Source: Pseudomonas sp. BN102 (lineage in GTDB: Bacteria > Pseudomonadota > Gammaproteobacteria > Pseudomonadales > Pseudomonadaceae). From it: DNA of 60,097 nt. The stretch's first letter is position 1. Every line of letters begins with the position of its first letter. Shown here one piece after another: positions 26,706 through 38,491 of the stretch. Position numbers and translations under genes: made by a program. Under the pieces are notes generated by a model, which saw only the letters and a program-made list of their open reading frames with translations, was not told the origin of the DNA and ran no database searches. The stretch is taken from NCBI RefSeq assembly GCF_029871245.1, contig NZ_SSON01000074.1, positions 1 through 60,097 on the forward strand, given 5' to 3'.

Positions 26706-27614
26706 ATGACCGTCAAACAGCTGCGCGCCTTCCTTGCGGTGGCCCAGAGTCTGAGCTTCGCCCAGGCCTGCGAGCGGCTGCACCTCTCCCAGCCAGCGCT
26801 GAGCCTGGCAATCAAGAACCTGGAGGAATCCCTCGGCGGACAGCTGCTGGTGCGCACCACCCGTAGCGTCGCCCTGACGCCCGAAGGCGAGACCCTATTG
26901 CCCATCGCCCGGCGCCTCCTGGCCGATTGGGACAATGCCGAGGAGCTGCTGCGCCAGCACTTCACCCTGCAGCTCGGCAAGGTTTCCATCGCCGCCATGC
27001 CCTCCTTCGCCGGCAACCTGCTGCCGGTGGTGCTCAAGGCCTTCCGCGACCGCCATCCCAAGGTCAACGTGGCGGTGCACGACGTAATCAACGAGCAGGT
27101 GCTGGAGATGGTGCGCAACCGCCGGGTGGAAATCGGCATCGCCCTGGAGCCGGATTCCCTGGACGGCCTGGACTTCACGCCCTTCTACACCGACCGCTTC
27201 GTCGCCGTGGTGCCGGCCGATTGCGAGCTGGCCCAGCGCACCGAGGTGAGCTGGGCGGAGCTGCTGCAAGGCAACTTCATCACCCTGCAGCGGCCCTCGG
27301 CGGTGCGCCTGTTGCTGGAGGAAAGTATCGCTGCGCAGCACGGCCGGCTGCCGGTGGCCTTCGAGAGCCACCAGTTGGTGACCGTGGGCCGGATGGTCGC
27401 CCAAGGGCTGGGCGTCAGCGCTGTGCCCAGCCTATGCATCCAGCAGATGGAGGAGCTCGGGGCCCGCTGCATCGCCCTGCACAGCCCTTTGGTGGAGCGC
27501 CGGGTGGGGCTGCTGCGGCTGGCCGAGCACCAGCTCTCCGCCGCCGCCCAGGCGCTCGCCGACGTGCTGCTGCACGTGCGCGACTGGAACCGGCTCGACC
27601 TGCCCGCGGCCTGA
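26706..27614 (+). CDS. dhcR: LysR-family regulator, DhcR-like
   Basis: Transcriptional regulator, 302 aa, probably controlling the divergent dhcA-dhcB-atoB genes. The winged helix-turn-helix covers residues 1-60 ([43 protein letters not shown]; landmark). A periplasmic-binding-like effector domain follows ([26 protein letters not shown] onward). The position between the CoA-transferase genes and acetoacetyl-CoA synthetase matches PA1998 (dhcR). The inducer could be carnitine-derived or acetoacetate; this cannot be told here. Confidence 0.87.
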   Translation: MTVKQLRAFLAVAQSLSFAQACERLHLSQPALSLAIKNLEESLGGQLLVRTTRSVALTPEGETLLPIARRLLADWDNAEELLRQHFTLQLGKVSIAAMPSFAGNLLPVVLKAFRDRHPKVNVAVHDVINEQVLEMVRNRRVEIGIALEPDSLDGLDFTPFYTDRFVAVVPADCELAQRTEVSWAELLQGNFITLQRPSAVRLLLEESIAAQHGRLPVAFESHQLVTVGRMVAQGLGVSAVPSLCIQQMEELGARCIALHSPLVERRVGLLRLAEHQLSAAAQALADVLLHVRDWNRLDLPAA

Positions 27615-27675
27615 GCCAGGGCCTATGCTGAAAAGCAGCCGGTCGAACCAAGACATGCAGAATGAGGATGCGCAG

Positions 27676-29631
<1,956 letters not shown>

Positions 29632-29646
29632 CCCGAGGCACCAAAT

Positions 29647-29747
29647 CCTGTGGGGGCGAATTCAATCGCTAACCGGACCGAAGGTTCGGCCTGGGCCTTC
29701 CTGGGGGCAGCTTCGCTACCCTTAGCGATTGAAATCGCCCCCACAGG
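29647..29747. repeat. About 100-bp hairpin, GGGGCGAATT family (copy 1)
   Basis: CCTGTGGGGGCGAATTC... pairs with ...GAAATCGCCCCCACAGG. The inner part carries CCGAAGGTTCGG and GGGGGCAGCTTCGC. It lies between the convergent acetoacetyl-CoA synthetase and DJ-1 genes. Confidence 0.8.
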
Positions 29748-29762
29748 AAAGGCAGGCCGTGC

Positions 29763-30359
29763 TTACAGGTAGGGCGTAACTATGCCCAGCGCGTGCTCCA
29801 TGTACGCCTCCTTCTCCCCCACCGGCGCCACATAGTGCAGCGCCGTGGCGCAGGCGTCCTCGCCGGCCAGCTTGGCAATCACCCAGGCCGCAAGATAAGG
29901 CGCGGACAGGCAACCGCCAGCGGTCGCCAGGTTGCCCGAGGCATAGAACGGCTGGTCCAGCACCTGTACACCGGCCTCGATCACCCAGGGTTTGGTGGTC
30001 AGGTCGGTGCAGGCCGGCAGGTTGCCGAGCAGGCCGAGCTTGGCCATCAGCAAGGCGCCGGAGCATTGCGAGCCTATCAGCTGGCGCGCAGGGTCCAGAC
30101 GCAAACGGTCGAGGATGCCGCGGTCCTGGGCGATGTCGCGGGTCAGGATGCCGCTGCCGAACAGCACCACGTCGGCCTCGTTGGCGAATTCCAGGGGCTG
30201 CTGGGCCTGCACCCGCACACCATTCATCGAGGTGACCCATTCGCTGGGCGCGGTGATCTCCGCCTGCCAGCCCTGACCGCGCATGCGGTTGAGCAACGCG
30301 GCGGCGACAAAGGAATCCAGCTCGTTGAAGCCTTCGAACGTCAGAACAGCGATACGCAT
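29763..30359 (-). CDS. DJ-1/PfpI-family protein
   Basis: Cytoplasmic protein of the class I glutamine amidotransferase-like fold, 198 aa; the exact activity (glyoxalase, amidase or chaperone-like) is unknown. The N-terminal strand IAVLTFEGFNELDS and the nucleophile elbow GSQCSGALLMAKLGLL with C99 are clear. The end TALHYVAPVGEKEAYMEHAL matches the family. The ATG at 30359 has GGGAGG eight bases upstream. It stands alone. Confidence 0.83.
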   Translation of the reverse strand: MRIAVLTFEGFNELDSFVAAALLNRMRGQGWQAEITAPSEWVTSMNGVRVQAQQPLEFANEADVVLFGSGILTRDIAQDRGILDRLRLDPARQLIGSQCSGALLMAKLGLLGNLPACTDLTTKPWVIEAGVQVLDQPFYASGNLATAGGCLSAPYLAAWVIAKLAGEDACATALHYVAPVGEKEAYMEHALGIVTPYL

Positions 30360-30496
30360 CACGGACCTCCCGGATCGGATGGGTGCATGGAGCGAATCTA
30401 TGCAGGCCGGGGCGCGGGCGCTATGTACAGACGGAATTAAATTTGGCCATACAGGTGAACCCGCAACCGCCCTTACAAGAAAGGCACCCCGGCCAC

Positions 30497-31693
30497 TTAC
30501 CTTGGCCCCGGTTCCTCCGGCTCATCCTCCTCCAGCTCCTCCAGCTTAAGCTCCGTGCCCCAGCCGGCATCCTGGGTGCGAGCCGGTGCTGCGGCCGGCG
30601 CCGCGGCGGCCACCGCTGGCTGGGAGGCGGGGCCATCGCGGTACAGCTTGAGCTTCAGGCGCAGGTTGTTGGCCGAGTCGGCATTCTTGATCGCTTCTTC
30701 CTCGAGGATGGCGCCTTCCACCACCAGGTCGAACAGCGCCTGGTCGAAGGTCTGCATGCCCAGGCCACGGGACTTCTCCATGATTTCCTTGATGGAATGG
30801 AATTCGCCGCGCTTGATCAGATCGCTGATGGTCGAGGTGCCCAGCAGCACTTCCACCGCGGCGCGGCGCTTACCGTCCTGGGTGCGCACCAGGCGCTGGG
30901 AGACGAAGGCCTTGAGGTTGTTGCCCAGGTCGTTGAGCAGCTGCGGGCGGCGCTCCTCGGGGAAGAAGTTGATGATGCGGTCCAGCGCCTGGTTGGCGTT
31001 GTTGGCATGCAGGGTGGAAATCGCCAGGTGGCCGGTGTCGGCGAAGGCCAGGGCGTGTTCCATGGTCTCGCGGTCGCGGATCTCGCCGATCAGGATCACG
31101 TCCGGCGCCTGGCGCAGGGTGTTCTTCAGGGCGGCGTGGAAGCTGCGGGTATCCACCCCCACTTCGCGCTGGTTGATGATCGACTTCTTGTGCCGGTGCA
31201 CGTACTCCACCGGGTCTTCGATGGTGATGATATGGCCGCCGCTGTTGCGGTTGCGGTAGTCGATCAGCGCCGCCAGGGAGGTGGACTTGCCCGAGCCGGT
31301 ACCGCCCACGAAGAGCACCAGGCCGCGCTTCTCCATCACCATCTTGAGCAGCACCTCGGGCAGCTTGAGGTCTTCGAAGCGCGGGATATCCAGCTTGATG
31401 TTCCGCGCGACGATGGAGACCTCGTTGCGCTGGCGGAAGATGTTGATGCGGAAGCGGCCGATGTTCGGCAGCGAGATCGCCAGGTTCATCTCCAGCTCGC
31501 GGTCGAAGTCGGCGCGCTGTTCGGCATCCATGACGGACTCGGCGATCCGGGCCACGTCGCCGGCCCGCATCGGCTCGTTGCTGAGAGGCTTGAGCACGCC
31601 GTTGAACTTGGCGCAGGGCGGCGCACCGGTGGACAGGTAGAGGTCGGAACCATCCTGGGTGGCCAGGATTTTCAGCATCGAGGAGAGGTCCAT
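30497..31693 (-). CDS. PilT/PilU-family pilus retraction-type ATPase (PilU paralogue)
   Basis: Hexameric ATPase of the type IV pilus retraction class, 398 aa. Walker A is GGTGSGKST, the Asp box ITIEDPVEYVHRHKKS, Walker B DVILIGEIRDRETM and the His box STLHANNANQALDRI. By memory it is nearer PilU than PilT, yet clearly different from the canonical PilU in sequence. It lacks a pilT partner here. The C-terminus has an Ala-rich stretch then an acidic tail (LKLEELEEDEPEEPG) not usual in PilU. The start MDLSSMLK is taken at 31693. It is divergent from the parvulin gene. Confidence 0.85.
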   Translation of the reverse strand: MDLSSMLKILATQDGSDLYLSTGAPPCAKFNGVLKPLSNEPMRAGDVARIAESVMDAEQRADFDRELEMNLAISLPNIGRFRINIFRQRNEVSIVARNIKLDIPRFEDLKLPEVLLKMVMEKRGLVLFVGGTGSGKSTSLAALIDYRNRNSGGHIITIEDPVEYVHRHKKSIINQREVGVDTRSFHAALKNTLRQAPDVILIGEIRDRETMEHALAFADTGHLAISTLHANNANQALDRIINFFPEERRPQLLNDLGNNLKAFVSQRLVRTQDGKRRAAVEVLLGTSTISDLIKRGEFHSIKEIMEKSRGLGMQTFDQALFDLVVEGAILEEEAIKNADSANNLRLKLKLYRDGPASQPAVAAAAPAAAPARTQDAGWGTELKLEELEEDEPEEPGPR

Positions 31694-31812
31694 GGGGTAT
31701 CCGCATCCAATGTGGGGTCGTGGCATCCGCGCAGCGGATTATAGGCCGGCAACTGTATGGCGGCCGGCCATGCTGGCACAATGAACCGTTCCACAGTCCA
31801 AGAGGAATTCCC

Positions 31813-32091
31813 ATGGCCAAGGCACTTGCCCGCCACATCCTGGTCAAGACCGAGGCGGAAGCCGAACAATTGAAGAAGCGCCTGGACAATGGCGAGGACT
31901 TCGCCGTCCTGGCGAAGAAGCATTCCATCTGCCCGTCCGCCAAGCGCGGCGGCGACTTGGGCGAAGTCCGCCCCGGCCAGATGGTGCGGGTGATCGATCA
32001 GGTGATCTTCAAGAAGCCCGTGCGGGTCGTCCATGGCCCGGTGAAGAGCCAGTTCGGCTATCACCTGGTGCAGGTGTTCTTCCGGGAATGA
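31813..32091 (+). CDS. ppiC: Parvulin-type peptidyl-prolyl cis-trans isomerase
   Basis: Small cytoplasmic rotamase, 92 aa, the size of E. coli PpiC. It is a single parvulin domain: ARHILVKTEAEAEQLKKRL, the active-site region FAVLAKKHSICPSAKRGGDLGEV, and the end VKSQFGYHLVQVFFRE with the conserved His. AGAGGAAT precedes the ATG. It accelerates proline isomerisation in client proteins; no specific partner is visible. Confidence 0.93.
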   Translation: MAKALARHILVKTEAEAEQLKKRLDNGEDFAVLAKKHSICPSAKRGGDLGEVRPGQMVRVIDQVIFKKPVRVVHGPVKSQFGYHLVQVFFRE

Positions 32092-32106
32092 GTCATCTGC
32101 GGGGAG

Positions 32107-32135
32107 ATGGGCACCGTCCGTGGCGCAGTGCCCAT
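32107..32135 (+). terminator. Weak stem-loop after ppiC
   Basis: ATGGGCAC and GTGCCCAT form an 8-bp perfect stem 15 bp after the stop, without a T-run. It lies between convergent genes. Confidence 0.4.
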
Positions 32136-32169
32136 TCTAGAGCGGATGTGTGACGTTTCTATTGCCGTT

Positions 32170-32469
32170 TCACTGCAGCGTTTCCCGTGCGCAGGAACGC
32201 GAGATATCGGTCAGGACGGTCAGTTCGTCCGCGGTCGGTTTCCGACCTTCGGTGACCCCCACCAGCTGCTGGGAGGTGAACGCCTCCTGCATCATGCCGT
32301 TGGAGCACTTGCAGTAGGCGACCGCCTTGTCCTGCGGGACCTGCCGCGCGGCGCTGGTTACGCACTCCTGGGTGAATTTCTCGCCGCCACCGGGCGGCCA
32401 CTCCCCCGCCAGCGCGGTGAAGGCGCAGGCCTGCAAGGCCAATGCAGCGAAAATCCGAGTCTTCTTCAC
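32170..32469 (-). CDS. Small exported protein of unknown function
   Basis: A 99-aa protein with a signal peptide (KKTRIFAALALQACAFTALA-GEW) and a mature part with four cysteines, including CVTSAARQVPQDKAVAYCKCSNGM. It is probably a disulfide-bonded periplasmic protein. The start is read as GTG at 32469, with GGAG eight bases upstream. I do not recognise the function. It is convergent with ppiC. Confidence 0.65.
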   Translation of the reverse strand: MKKTRIFAALALQACAFTALAGEWPPGGGEKFTQECVTSAARQVPQDKAVAYCKCSNGMMQEAFTSQQLVGVTEGRKPTADELTVLTDISRSCARETLQ

Positions 32470-32556
32470 ATGCCGTCTCCTGCTGGTCCCGAAGGCACAT
32501 TCTTGCCGCAGTGGCCCCCTCGCAGGCAATAGCCGAAAACGACAAGGCGCGGCACC

Positions 32557-32742
32557 TCAGTCTTCCGTGCACTTCTGCTGCGCCAGGCCCGGCAACCAAT
32601 GGGGCGCCTCGACCCGCTCCTGCAGCCTGACGGCGAACGCCAGGGCCGAGGCCCTGTCCCTGAAGGGCACCTTCATGCCGAGGGCCTCCACCTGCCATTC
32701 TTCCTTGCCGCCGCGGCTGACCTGCTGGATCGCGATGTCCAT
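32557..32742 (-). CDS. Small conserved-looking hypothetical protein (61 aa)
   Basis: Reads MDIAIQQVSRGGKEEWQVEA... with a WQVEALGMKVPFRDRASALAFAVRLQ core, resembling small DUF2188-like single-domain proteins. GGAG lies ten bases before the ATG. No function can be given. It is co-directional with the small exported protein 87 bp downstream. Confidence 0.55.
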   Translation of the reverse strand: MDIAIQQVSRGGKEEWQVEALGMKVPFRDRASALAFAVRLQERVEAPHWLPGLAQQKCTED

Positions 32743-33031
32743 GGAGTACTCCGGCTGAATTCACCTGGACACCCTCCAAGCCTGCGACGCCAAGAAAAAA
32801 GGCCAACTGATCAGGTTGGCCTGTACCGCGAAGGTATGGGCAATACGACCCGCATTGAGAGTGCCGAGGAAGCCAGCCCAGGCTAGCGCTGGAAGTTGAC
32901 GGTTTTGCGACGCTCTCGCAACTGCGCCGATCAAGGCCCCGGTCCGACAACCGATCCCCCCGAAGCCCATCGAAAAGGCTACAATCTCGCCTTTTTTGCG
33001 CGCGAGCGCCTAGCCAGCCCAGGATTCAACT
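32743..33031. other. ybiT upstream region with minus-strand orphan terminator
   Basis: No protein gene is supported. It contains the ybiT leader and a minus-strand terminator without an assigned transcript. Confidence 0.45.
32795..32821 (-). terminator. Rho-independent terminator on the minus strand
   Basis: GGCCAAC/GTTGGCC stem with loop TGATCAG at 32801-32821. On the minus strand it is followed by six T residues (A-run 32795-32800). No annotated minus-strand gene feeds it. Confidence 0.55.
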
Positions 33032-34621
33032 GTGATCTCCACCGCCAATATCACCATGCAGTTCGGCCCCAAGCCGCTGTTCGAGAACGTTTCCGTCAAA
33101 TTCGGCAACGGCAACCGCTACGGCCTGATCGGCGCCAATGGCTGCGGCAAGTCGACTTTCATGAAGATCCTCGGCGGTGATCTGGAGCCGTCCGGCGGCC
33201 AGGTGATGCTGGAGCCCAACGTGCGCCTCGGCAAGCTGCGCCAGGACCAGTTCGCCTACGAAGACTTCAGTGTGATCGACACCGTGATCATGGGGCACGA
33301 GGAGCTGTGGCGGGTCAAGGCCGAGCGCGATCGTATCTACTCGCTGCTGGAAATGAGCGAGGAAGACGGCATGGCGGTGGCCGAGCTGGAGACCGAGTTC
33401 GCCGAGATGGACGGCTACACCGCCGAATCCCGCGCCGGTGAACTGCTGCTTGGCCTGGGCATCCCGCTGAGCCAGCATTTCGGCCCGATGAGCGAAGTCG
33501 CCCCCGGCTGGAAGCTGCGCGTGCTGCTGGCCCAGGCGCTGTTCTCGGACCCGGAGGTGCTGCTGCTGGACGAGCCGACCAACCACCTGGATATCAACAC
33601 CATCCGCTGGCTGGAAAACATCCTCACGGTGCGTAACAGCACCATGATCATCATTTCCCACGACCGCCACTTCCTGAACAGTGTGTGCACCCATATGGCG
33701 GATCTGGACTACGGCGAGCTGCGCCTGTTCCCGGGCAACTACGACGAGTACATGACCGCCGCGACCCAGTCGCGTGAGCAACTGCTGGCCGACAACGCGA
33801 AGAAGAAGGCGCAGATCGCCGAGCTGCAGACCTTCGTCAGCCGCTTCTCCGCCAACGCCTCGAAGGCCAAGCAGGCCACTTCACGCGCCAAGCAGATCGA
33901 CAAGATCCAGCTGGCCGAGGTCAAGCCGTCCAGCCGCGTCAGCCCCTTCATCCGCTTCGAGCAGCACAAGAAGCTACACCGCCAGGCAGTGACCGTGGAG
34001 AAGCTGGCCAAGGGCTTCGAGGACAAGCAACTGTTCAAGGGCCTGGACCTGCAGATCGAAGCCGGCGAGCGTGTGGCCATCATCGGCCCCAACGGCATCG
34101 GCAAGACCACCCTGCTGCGCACCCTGGTCGGCGAGATGACCCCGGACGCCGGCAACGTGAAGTGGACCGAAAGCGCGGATCTGGGCTACTACGCCCAGGA
34201 CCACGCCCATGATTTCGAAGACGACGTCACCCTGTTCGACTGGATGGCCCAGTGGACCCAGGGCGGCGAGCAGCTGGTGCGCGGCACCCTCGGCCGCATG
34301 CTGTTCTCCAACGACGAGATCCTCAAGTCGGTGAAGGTGATCTCCGGCGGCGAGCAGGGTCGCATGCTGTTCGGCAAGCTGATCCTGAAGAAGCCCAACG
34401 TGCTGGTGATGGACGAACCCACCAACCACCTGGACATGGAATCCATCGAGGCGCTCAACCTGGCGCTGGAGAACTATCCGGGCACCCTGGTTTTCGTCAG
34501 CCACGACCGCGAGTTCGTCGGCTCCCTGGCCACCCGCATCATCGAGCTGTCGGAAAACGGCGTGACCGACTTCAGCGGCACCTACGACGACTACCTGCGT
34601 AGCCAGGGTGTGATTGTCTGA
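33032..34621 (+). CDS. ybiT: ABC-F ATPase, YbiT-like
   Basis: Soluble twin-ATPase protein of the ABC-F group, thought to act on the ribosome rather than in transport. The 529-aa protein has two nucleotide-binding domains: Walker [10 protein letters not shown] and GPNGIGKTT, signatures APGWKLR (degenerate, as in YbiT) and ISGGEQGRM, and two [19 protein letters not shown] Walker B motifs. The charged linker between them ([19 protein letters not shown]) is the P-site tRNA-interaction motif region. The start is GTG at 33032. It lacks the marks of known antibiotic-resistance ABC-F proteins. Confidence 0.92.
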   Translation: MISTANITMQFGPKPLFENVSVKFGNGNRYGLIGANGCGKSTFMKILGGDLEPSGGQVMLEPNVRLGKLRQDQFAYEDFSVIDTVIMGHEELWRVKAERDRIYSLLEMSEEDGMAVAELETEFAEMDGYTAESRAGELLLGLGIPLSQHFGPMSEVAPGWKLRVLLAQALFSDPEVLLLDEPTNHLDINTIRWLENILTVRNSTMIIISHDRHFLNSVCTHMADLDYGELRLFPGNYDEYMTAATQSREQLLADNAKKKAQIAELQTFVSRFSANASKAKQATSRAKQIDKIQLAEVKPSSRVSPFIRFEQHKKLHRQAVTVEKLAKGFEDKQLFKGLDLQIEAGERVAIIGPNGIGKTTLLRTLVGEMTPDAGNVKWTESADLGYYAQDHAHDFEDDVTLFDWMAQWTQGGEQLVRGTLGRMLFSNDEILKSVKVISGGEQGRMLFGKLILKKPNVLVMDEPTNHLDMESIEALNLALENYPGTLVFVSHDREFVGSLATRIIELSENGVTDFSGTYDDYLRSQGVIV

Positions 34622-34640
34622 CCGCACTGGCTTGGCTCTT

Positions 34641-34738
34641 TGTAGGGGCGAATTCATTCGCCAACCGGACCGAAGGTTCGGCCTTCAAGACTTCAGGGGG
34701 CAGCTTCGCCGCCCTTGGCGAATGAATTCGCCCCTACA
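34641..34738. repeat. About 100-bp hairpin, GGGGCGAATT family (copy 2)
   Basis: The best copy: 24-bp outer arms (34641-34664 and 34715-34738) are perfect inverted complements, starting TGTAGGGGCGAATTCATT. The inner part holds CCGAAGGTTCGG and GGGGGCAGCTTCGCC. Confidence 0.88.
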
Positions 34739-34761
34739 GGAATATTGCCTCCTGAAACGAC

Positions 34762-34785
34762 AAAGCCCCGCAATTGCGGGGCTTT
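34762..34785. terminator. Bidirectional terminator between ybiT and azoR
   Basis: AAAGCCCCGC/GCGGGGCTTT forms a 10-bp stem around AATT, in a convergent gap, and can serve both genes. Confidence 0.75.
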
Positions 34786-34804
34786 GCCGTTTCAGGCTGG
34801 TAGA

Positions 34805-35413
34805 TCAGGCAGCGACGAACAGCCCGCCGATCTGCGTTCGGGCGCCACTGATGGCGTTGGCGCGCGGCTCTTCACCGTAGGCCAGGCCTTCGGCGCGGAC
34901 GATCTCGATGTCGGTCACGCCGAGGAAGTTCAGCACCAGCTTCAGGTAGTCCTCGTGGGCCTGGCCGGTGACCTGGCCGGAATGGATGCCACCGGAGGTT
35001 GAAACGATCACTACCTTCTTGCCGACGGCCAGGCCTTCGGGACCGTTCTCGGTGTAGCGGAAGGTCTTGCCGGCGATGGCGATGCGGTCGATCCAGGCTT
35101 TCAGCTGGGTCGGAATGGTGAAGTTGTACATCGGCGCGCCGATGACGATGGCGTCGGCGGCGAGGAATTCGTTCAGGGTGGTTTCACCCAGTTCGGCTTC
35201 GTGCTTCTGCGCGGCGTCACGCAGTTCGGACGGGGTGCCACCGGCGACCAGGCTCAGCGCCGACAGGTGGCTCAGGGCATCGCCGGCCAGGTCGCGGTAG
35301 GTGACCTTGGCGGCCGGCTCGGCGGCTTCCCAGGCTTCGACCACGGCGCGGCTGAGCTGACGGGAGGCGGAGGCGTCGCCGAGAATGCTGGAATCGAGGT
35401 GCAGGAGTTTCAT
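34805..35413 (-). CDS. azoR: FMN-dependent NADH-azoreductase
   Basis: Flavodoxin-fold NAD(P)H quinone/azo reductase, 202 aa. Landmarks: [25 protein letters not shown] at the N-terminus with the FMN phosphate loop, [19 protein letters not shown], and [12 protein letters not shown]. It reduces azo dyes and quinones in the cytoplasm. The position next to ybiT agrees with PA1962-PA1964 of P. aeruginosa. Confidence 0.93.
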   Translation of the reverse strand: MKLLHLDSSILGDASASRQLSRAVVEAWEAAEPAAKVTYRDLAGDALSHLSALSLVAGGTPSELRDAAQKHEAELGETTLNEFLAADAIVIGAPMYNFTIPTQLKAWIDRIAIAGKTFRYTENGPEGLAVGKKVVIVSTSGGIHSGQVTGQAHEDYLKLVLNFLGVTDIEIVRAEGLAYGEEPRANAISGARTQIGGLFVAA

Positions 35414-35545
35414 GGAAGGTTCCCTCAGTTGGGCGATCGGCGACGGCCGATCGGGATGGGGGTAATCCTATCCATGTCGATAAAGACTGATTAGCCAGCA
35501 ATTTCGTGATTCAGCGTCCCACTGGCAGAACAAACTCAGGTCGTC

Positions 35546-35623
35546 GGTTGGGCAGAACTCCGCGAAGCCCAACAGCCCCATGCACGGAACCGTTGGGCTT
35601 CGCTGCGCTCAGCGCCAACCTAC
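35546..35623. repeat. GTTGGGCTTCG inverted repeat pair
   Basis: GGTTGGGC...GCGAAGCCCAAC (35546-35573) and GTTGGGCTTCGC...GCGCCAACCTAC (35592-35623). Same family as between liuD and liuE. Confidence 0.7.
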
Positions 35624-35630
35624 CAGAGCG

Positions 35631-36137
35631 TCAGACGCCGCCCAGGTAATCCATCTTGCCCACGTCCACGCCGTTATGGCGGAGGATGGCGTAGGCGGCG
35701 GTGAGGTGGAAATAGAAGTTTGGCAGGGCGAAGTTGAGCAGGTAGTCGCGGCCGCTGAAGCTGAGATCGCCATTGCGCATCTTCAACACCACGGTGCGGC
35801 TTTCGCTGCCTTCCAGTTGGGCGGCGTCGATGCCCTTGATGAACGCCTGGGTCTTGGCGATGCGCGCTTGCAGTTCCTCGAAGCTGGCTTCGGTGTCGGC
35901 CCAGCTCGGCACCTCGACGCCAGCCAGGCGGGCCGCGCAGCCCTTGGCCATATCGCTGGCGATCTGCACCTGGCGCGCCAGAGGATACATGTCCGGCGCC
36001 AGTCGCGATTCGATGAACACCTGGGGCTCGATGCCGCGGGCCTGGGCATTGGCTTCGGCCTTCTTGAGGATGTTGGACAGATTGTTGAGCATGCGCGCCA
36101 GTACCGGGATGGACGCCTCGTACATGGACAAGGACAT
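35631..36137 (-). CDS. DUF1993 family protein
   Basis: Helical protein of 168 aa. The family pattern is visible: SLSMYEASIPVLARMLNNLSNILKKAEA, then PLARQVQIASDMAKGCAARLAG, and DYLLNFALPNFYFHLTAAYAILRHNGVDVGKMDYLG at the end (landmark). The fold is DinB-like four-helix; the function is unknown. It is divergent from a LysR gene across 151 bp, so it may be that regulator's target. The ATG at 36137 is chosen on family length. Confidence 0.85.
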   Translation of the reverse strand: MSLSMYEASIPVLARMLNNLSNILKKAEANAQARGIEPQVFIESRLAPDMYPLARQVQIASDMAKGCAARLAGVEVPSWADTEASFEELQARIAKTQAFIKGIDAAQLEGSESRTVVLKMRNGDLSFSGRDYLLNFALPNFYFHLTAAYAILRHNGVDVGKMDYLGGV

Positions 36138-36288
36138 GGTGATCGCTCCGTTATCGGGTGGGTGGAAGAGGATCAGGTATAGCCCCTGGCAGGCCCGTCG
36201 GCAATCGGCGGCCGAGTCCCGCCAAACAAAGCAATGGCGCAGGAAACCTGCCCGGTGCGATAGTTCGTCCCACCCGCAGGACGAAGCC

Positions 36289-37197
36289 ATGCAAGACCTC
36301 AACGACCTCTTCTATTTCGCCAAAGTCGTCGAGCACGGCGGTTTCTCCTCCGCCGGCCGCCTGCTGGGGGTGCCCAAGTCGCGCCTCTCGCGGCGCATCG
36401 CCGAGCTGGAGACGCGCCTGGGCGTGCGCCTGCTGCAGCGCACCACCCGCAAGCTAGCGCTGACCGATGTCGGCGAGCGCTACCTGCGCCACTGCCAGGC
36501 CATGCTCGCCGAAGCCGAACAGGCCGACGAGGCGGTGGCCAGCCTCACCGCCGAGCCCCGCGGCCGCCTGCGGGTGTCCTGCCCAACCGAGATGGCGCAC
36601 TCGCTGCTGAAGACCGCCATCGCCGAATTCCTCCAGCGCTACCCTCTGGTTCAACTGGACCTGATCCTCACCAACCGCCGCGTGGACTTGCGCGAGGAAG
36701 GCGTGGACGTGGCCCTGCGGGTGCGCGAGGAAGGTGACGAGGACCCGTCGCTGATCGCCCGTCCGCTGAGCCCGGCCAAGGCATTCCTGGTGGCAGCCCC
36801 CAGCCTGTTGGAAGGCATCGCCATCAAGACCCCGGACGATCTGCAGAAACTGCCCGCCCTTGGCGCCCTGGAGGCCGACCGGCGCATCCACCATCCGCTG
36901 CGCGACAGCAACGGCAACCGTCGCGAGGTGGTGCTGGAAGCCCGCCTGGGCATCGAGGATTTCGATGTGCGCAAGCACGCCGTGCTGGCCGGCCTGGGCT
37001 TCAGCATGCTGCCGGAGATGAACTGCGACGCCGAACTGCGCAATGGCAGCCTGGTACGCCTGCTGCCGGACTGGGACCTGCCGAGTGGCTACCTGCGGGC
37101 CGTCTACACCCATAGGCGCGGCATGCTGCCGGCGGTACGCGCCTGGATCGAGCACCTGGCAGTAAGCTTCCCCCACGAGCGCTACCCCACCGTCTGA
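36289..37197 (+). CDS. LysR-family regulator (divergent from DUF1993 gene)
   Basis: Regulator of 302 aa with an N-terminal winged helix (MQDLNDLFYFAKVVEHGGFSSAGRLLGVPKSRLSRRIAELE; landmark) and an effector domain from about residue 90. It belongs to the PA-type group that contains AaeR/DsdC-unrelated 'CrgA-like' regulators (LRVSCPTEMAHSLL; REEGVDVALRVRE). GCAGGACGAAGCC precedes the ATG. Target genes are not known; the divergent DUF1993 gene and the following MFS gene are candidates. Confidence 0.86.
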   Translation: MQDLNDLFYFAKVVEHGGFSSAGRLLGVPKSRLSRRIAELETRLGVRLLQRTTRKLALTDVGERYLRHCQAMLAEAEQADEAVASLTAEPRGRLRVSCPTEMAHSLLKTAIAEFLQRYPLVQLDLILTNRRVDLREEGVDVALRVREEGDEDPSLIARPLSPAKAFLVAAPSLLEGIAIKTPDDLQKLPALGALEADRRIHHPLRDSNGNRREVVLEARLGIEDFDVRKHAVLAGLGFSMLPEMNCDAELRNGSLVRLLPDWDLPSGYLRAVYTHRRGMLPAVRAWIEHLAVSFPHERYPTV

Positions 37198-37293
37198 GTC
37201 ATCCGGCAGCAAGACAACCATTAGCTAGCTTTCTTTGTCGGCCCGAGTCGGGGATCATGGGCGGCGCCCTCCTCCCCCTTTCCAGGTTCTGCC

Positions 37294-38475
37294 ATGAGCA
37301 CGCCACGGCCGTCCGCGTCCTCCACCACCCTGCAGATCATCACCGTCGTCTTCTTCACCTTCATCAGCTTCTTCTGCGTCGGCCTGCCGATCGCCGTGCT
37401 GCCCGGCTACGTGCACGACGACATGGGCTATGGCTCGGTGATGGCGGGCATCGTCATCAGTACCCAGTACCTCGCTACCCTGCTCTCCCGCCCCATGTCC
37501 GGCAGCCTGGCCGATCGCCTGGGCGCCAAGCGCGCGGTCATGTACGGCATGGCCTGCTGCGGACTCTCCGGGGTGTTGACGCTGCTCTCCACCAGCCTCG
37601 CGCAGTTCCCGCTGGCGAGCCTCGGCCTGTTGCTGGGCGGACGGGTGCTGCTGGGCATCGGCCAGGGCCTGGTGGGCACCGGCTCCATCAGCTGGGGCGT
37701 GGGTCTGGTGGGTGCGGAGAACATGGCGCGGGTGATTTCCTGGAACGGAATCGCCTCCTACGGCGCGGTGGCCATCGGTGCGCCGCTGGGCGTGGTGATG
37801 GTGGACACCCTGGGGCTGTGGAGCATCGGCGGACTGATGGCCCTGCTCTGCGCCATCGCCCTGCTGCTGGCCTGGCCGAAGCGCCCAGCGCCCATCGTCC
37901 ACGGCGAGCGACTCCCCTTCACTAACGTTTTCCTGCGCATCGCCCCCAACGGCACGGCGCTGGCCCTGGGCTCCATCGGCTTCGGCACCCTGGCCACCTT
38001 CATCACCCTGTATTACGCCAGCGTCGGCTGGGAAGGCGCCGCCTACTGCCTGACGGCCTTCGGCTGCGCCTTCATCGGCGCGCGGCTGCTGTTCGTCAAC
38101 AGCATCAAGCACCTCGGCGGCTACCGCGTGGCGATCGCCTGCCTGACGGTGGAAAGCCTCGGCCTGTTCCTGCTGTGGCTGGCGCCGACGCCCTGGATGG
38201 CCCTGGCCGGCGCGGCGCTGACCGGTTTCGGCCTGTCGCTGGTCTATCCTGCCCTCGGCGTCGAGGCGGTCACCCGCATCCCGGCCGCAAGCCGCAGTTC
38301 GGCCCTGGGCGCCTACGCGGTATTCTTCGACCTGGCCCTGGGTATCGCCGGGCCACTGATGGGCGCCATTGCCAGCGGCGCGGGCTTCGCCGCGATATTC
38401 CTGGTAGCTGCACTGATGGCGCTGACCGGCATGCTGCTGAGCCTGTGGCTGCTGCGCAGCGAATCGACAACCTGA
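37294..38475 (+). CDS. MFS transporter, YfcJ/YhhS-like
   Basis: Twelve-segment inner-membrane exporter, 393 aa. The MFS loop motif is [20 protein letters not shown] after the second segment, and the end repeats the pattern ([34 protein letters not shown]; landmark). Length and pattern fit the YfcJ/YhhS uptake/efflux group; the substrate is unknown. It follows the LysR gene by 96 bp in the same direction and ends 16 bp before the MmcQ/YjbR gene. Confidence 0.87.
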   Translation: MSTPRPSASSTTLQIITVVFFTFISFFCVGLPIAVLPGYVHDDMGYGSVMAGIVISTQYLATLLSRPMSGSLADRLGAKRAVMYGMACCGLSGVLTLLSTSLAQFPLASLGLLLGGRVLLGIGQGLVGTGSISWGVGLVGAENMARVISWNGIASYGAVAIGAPLGVVMVDTLGLWSIGGLMALLCAIALLLAWPKRPAPIVHGERLPFTNVFLRIAPNGTALALGSIGFGTLATFITLYYASVGWEGAAYCLTAFGCAFIGARLLFVNSIKHLGGYRVAIACLTVESLGLFLLWLAPTPWMALAGAALTGFGLSLVYPALGVEAVTRIPAASRSSALGAYAVFFDLALGIAGPLMGAIASGAGFAAIFLVAALMALTGMLLSLWLLRSESTT

Positions 38476-38491
38476 AGGAACAGGAGCACCC

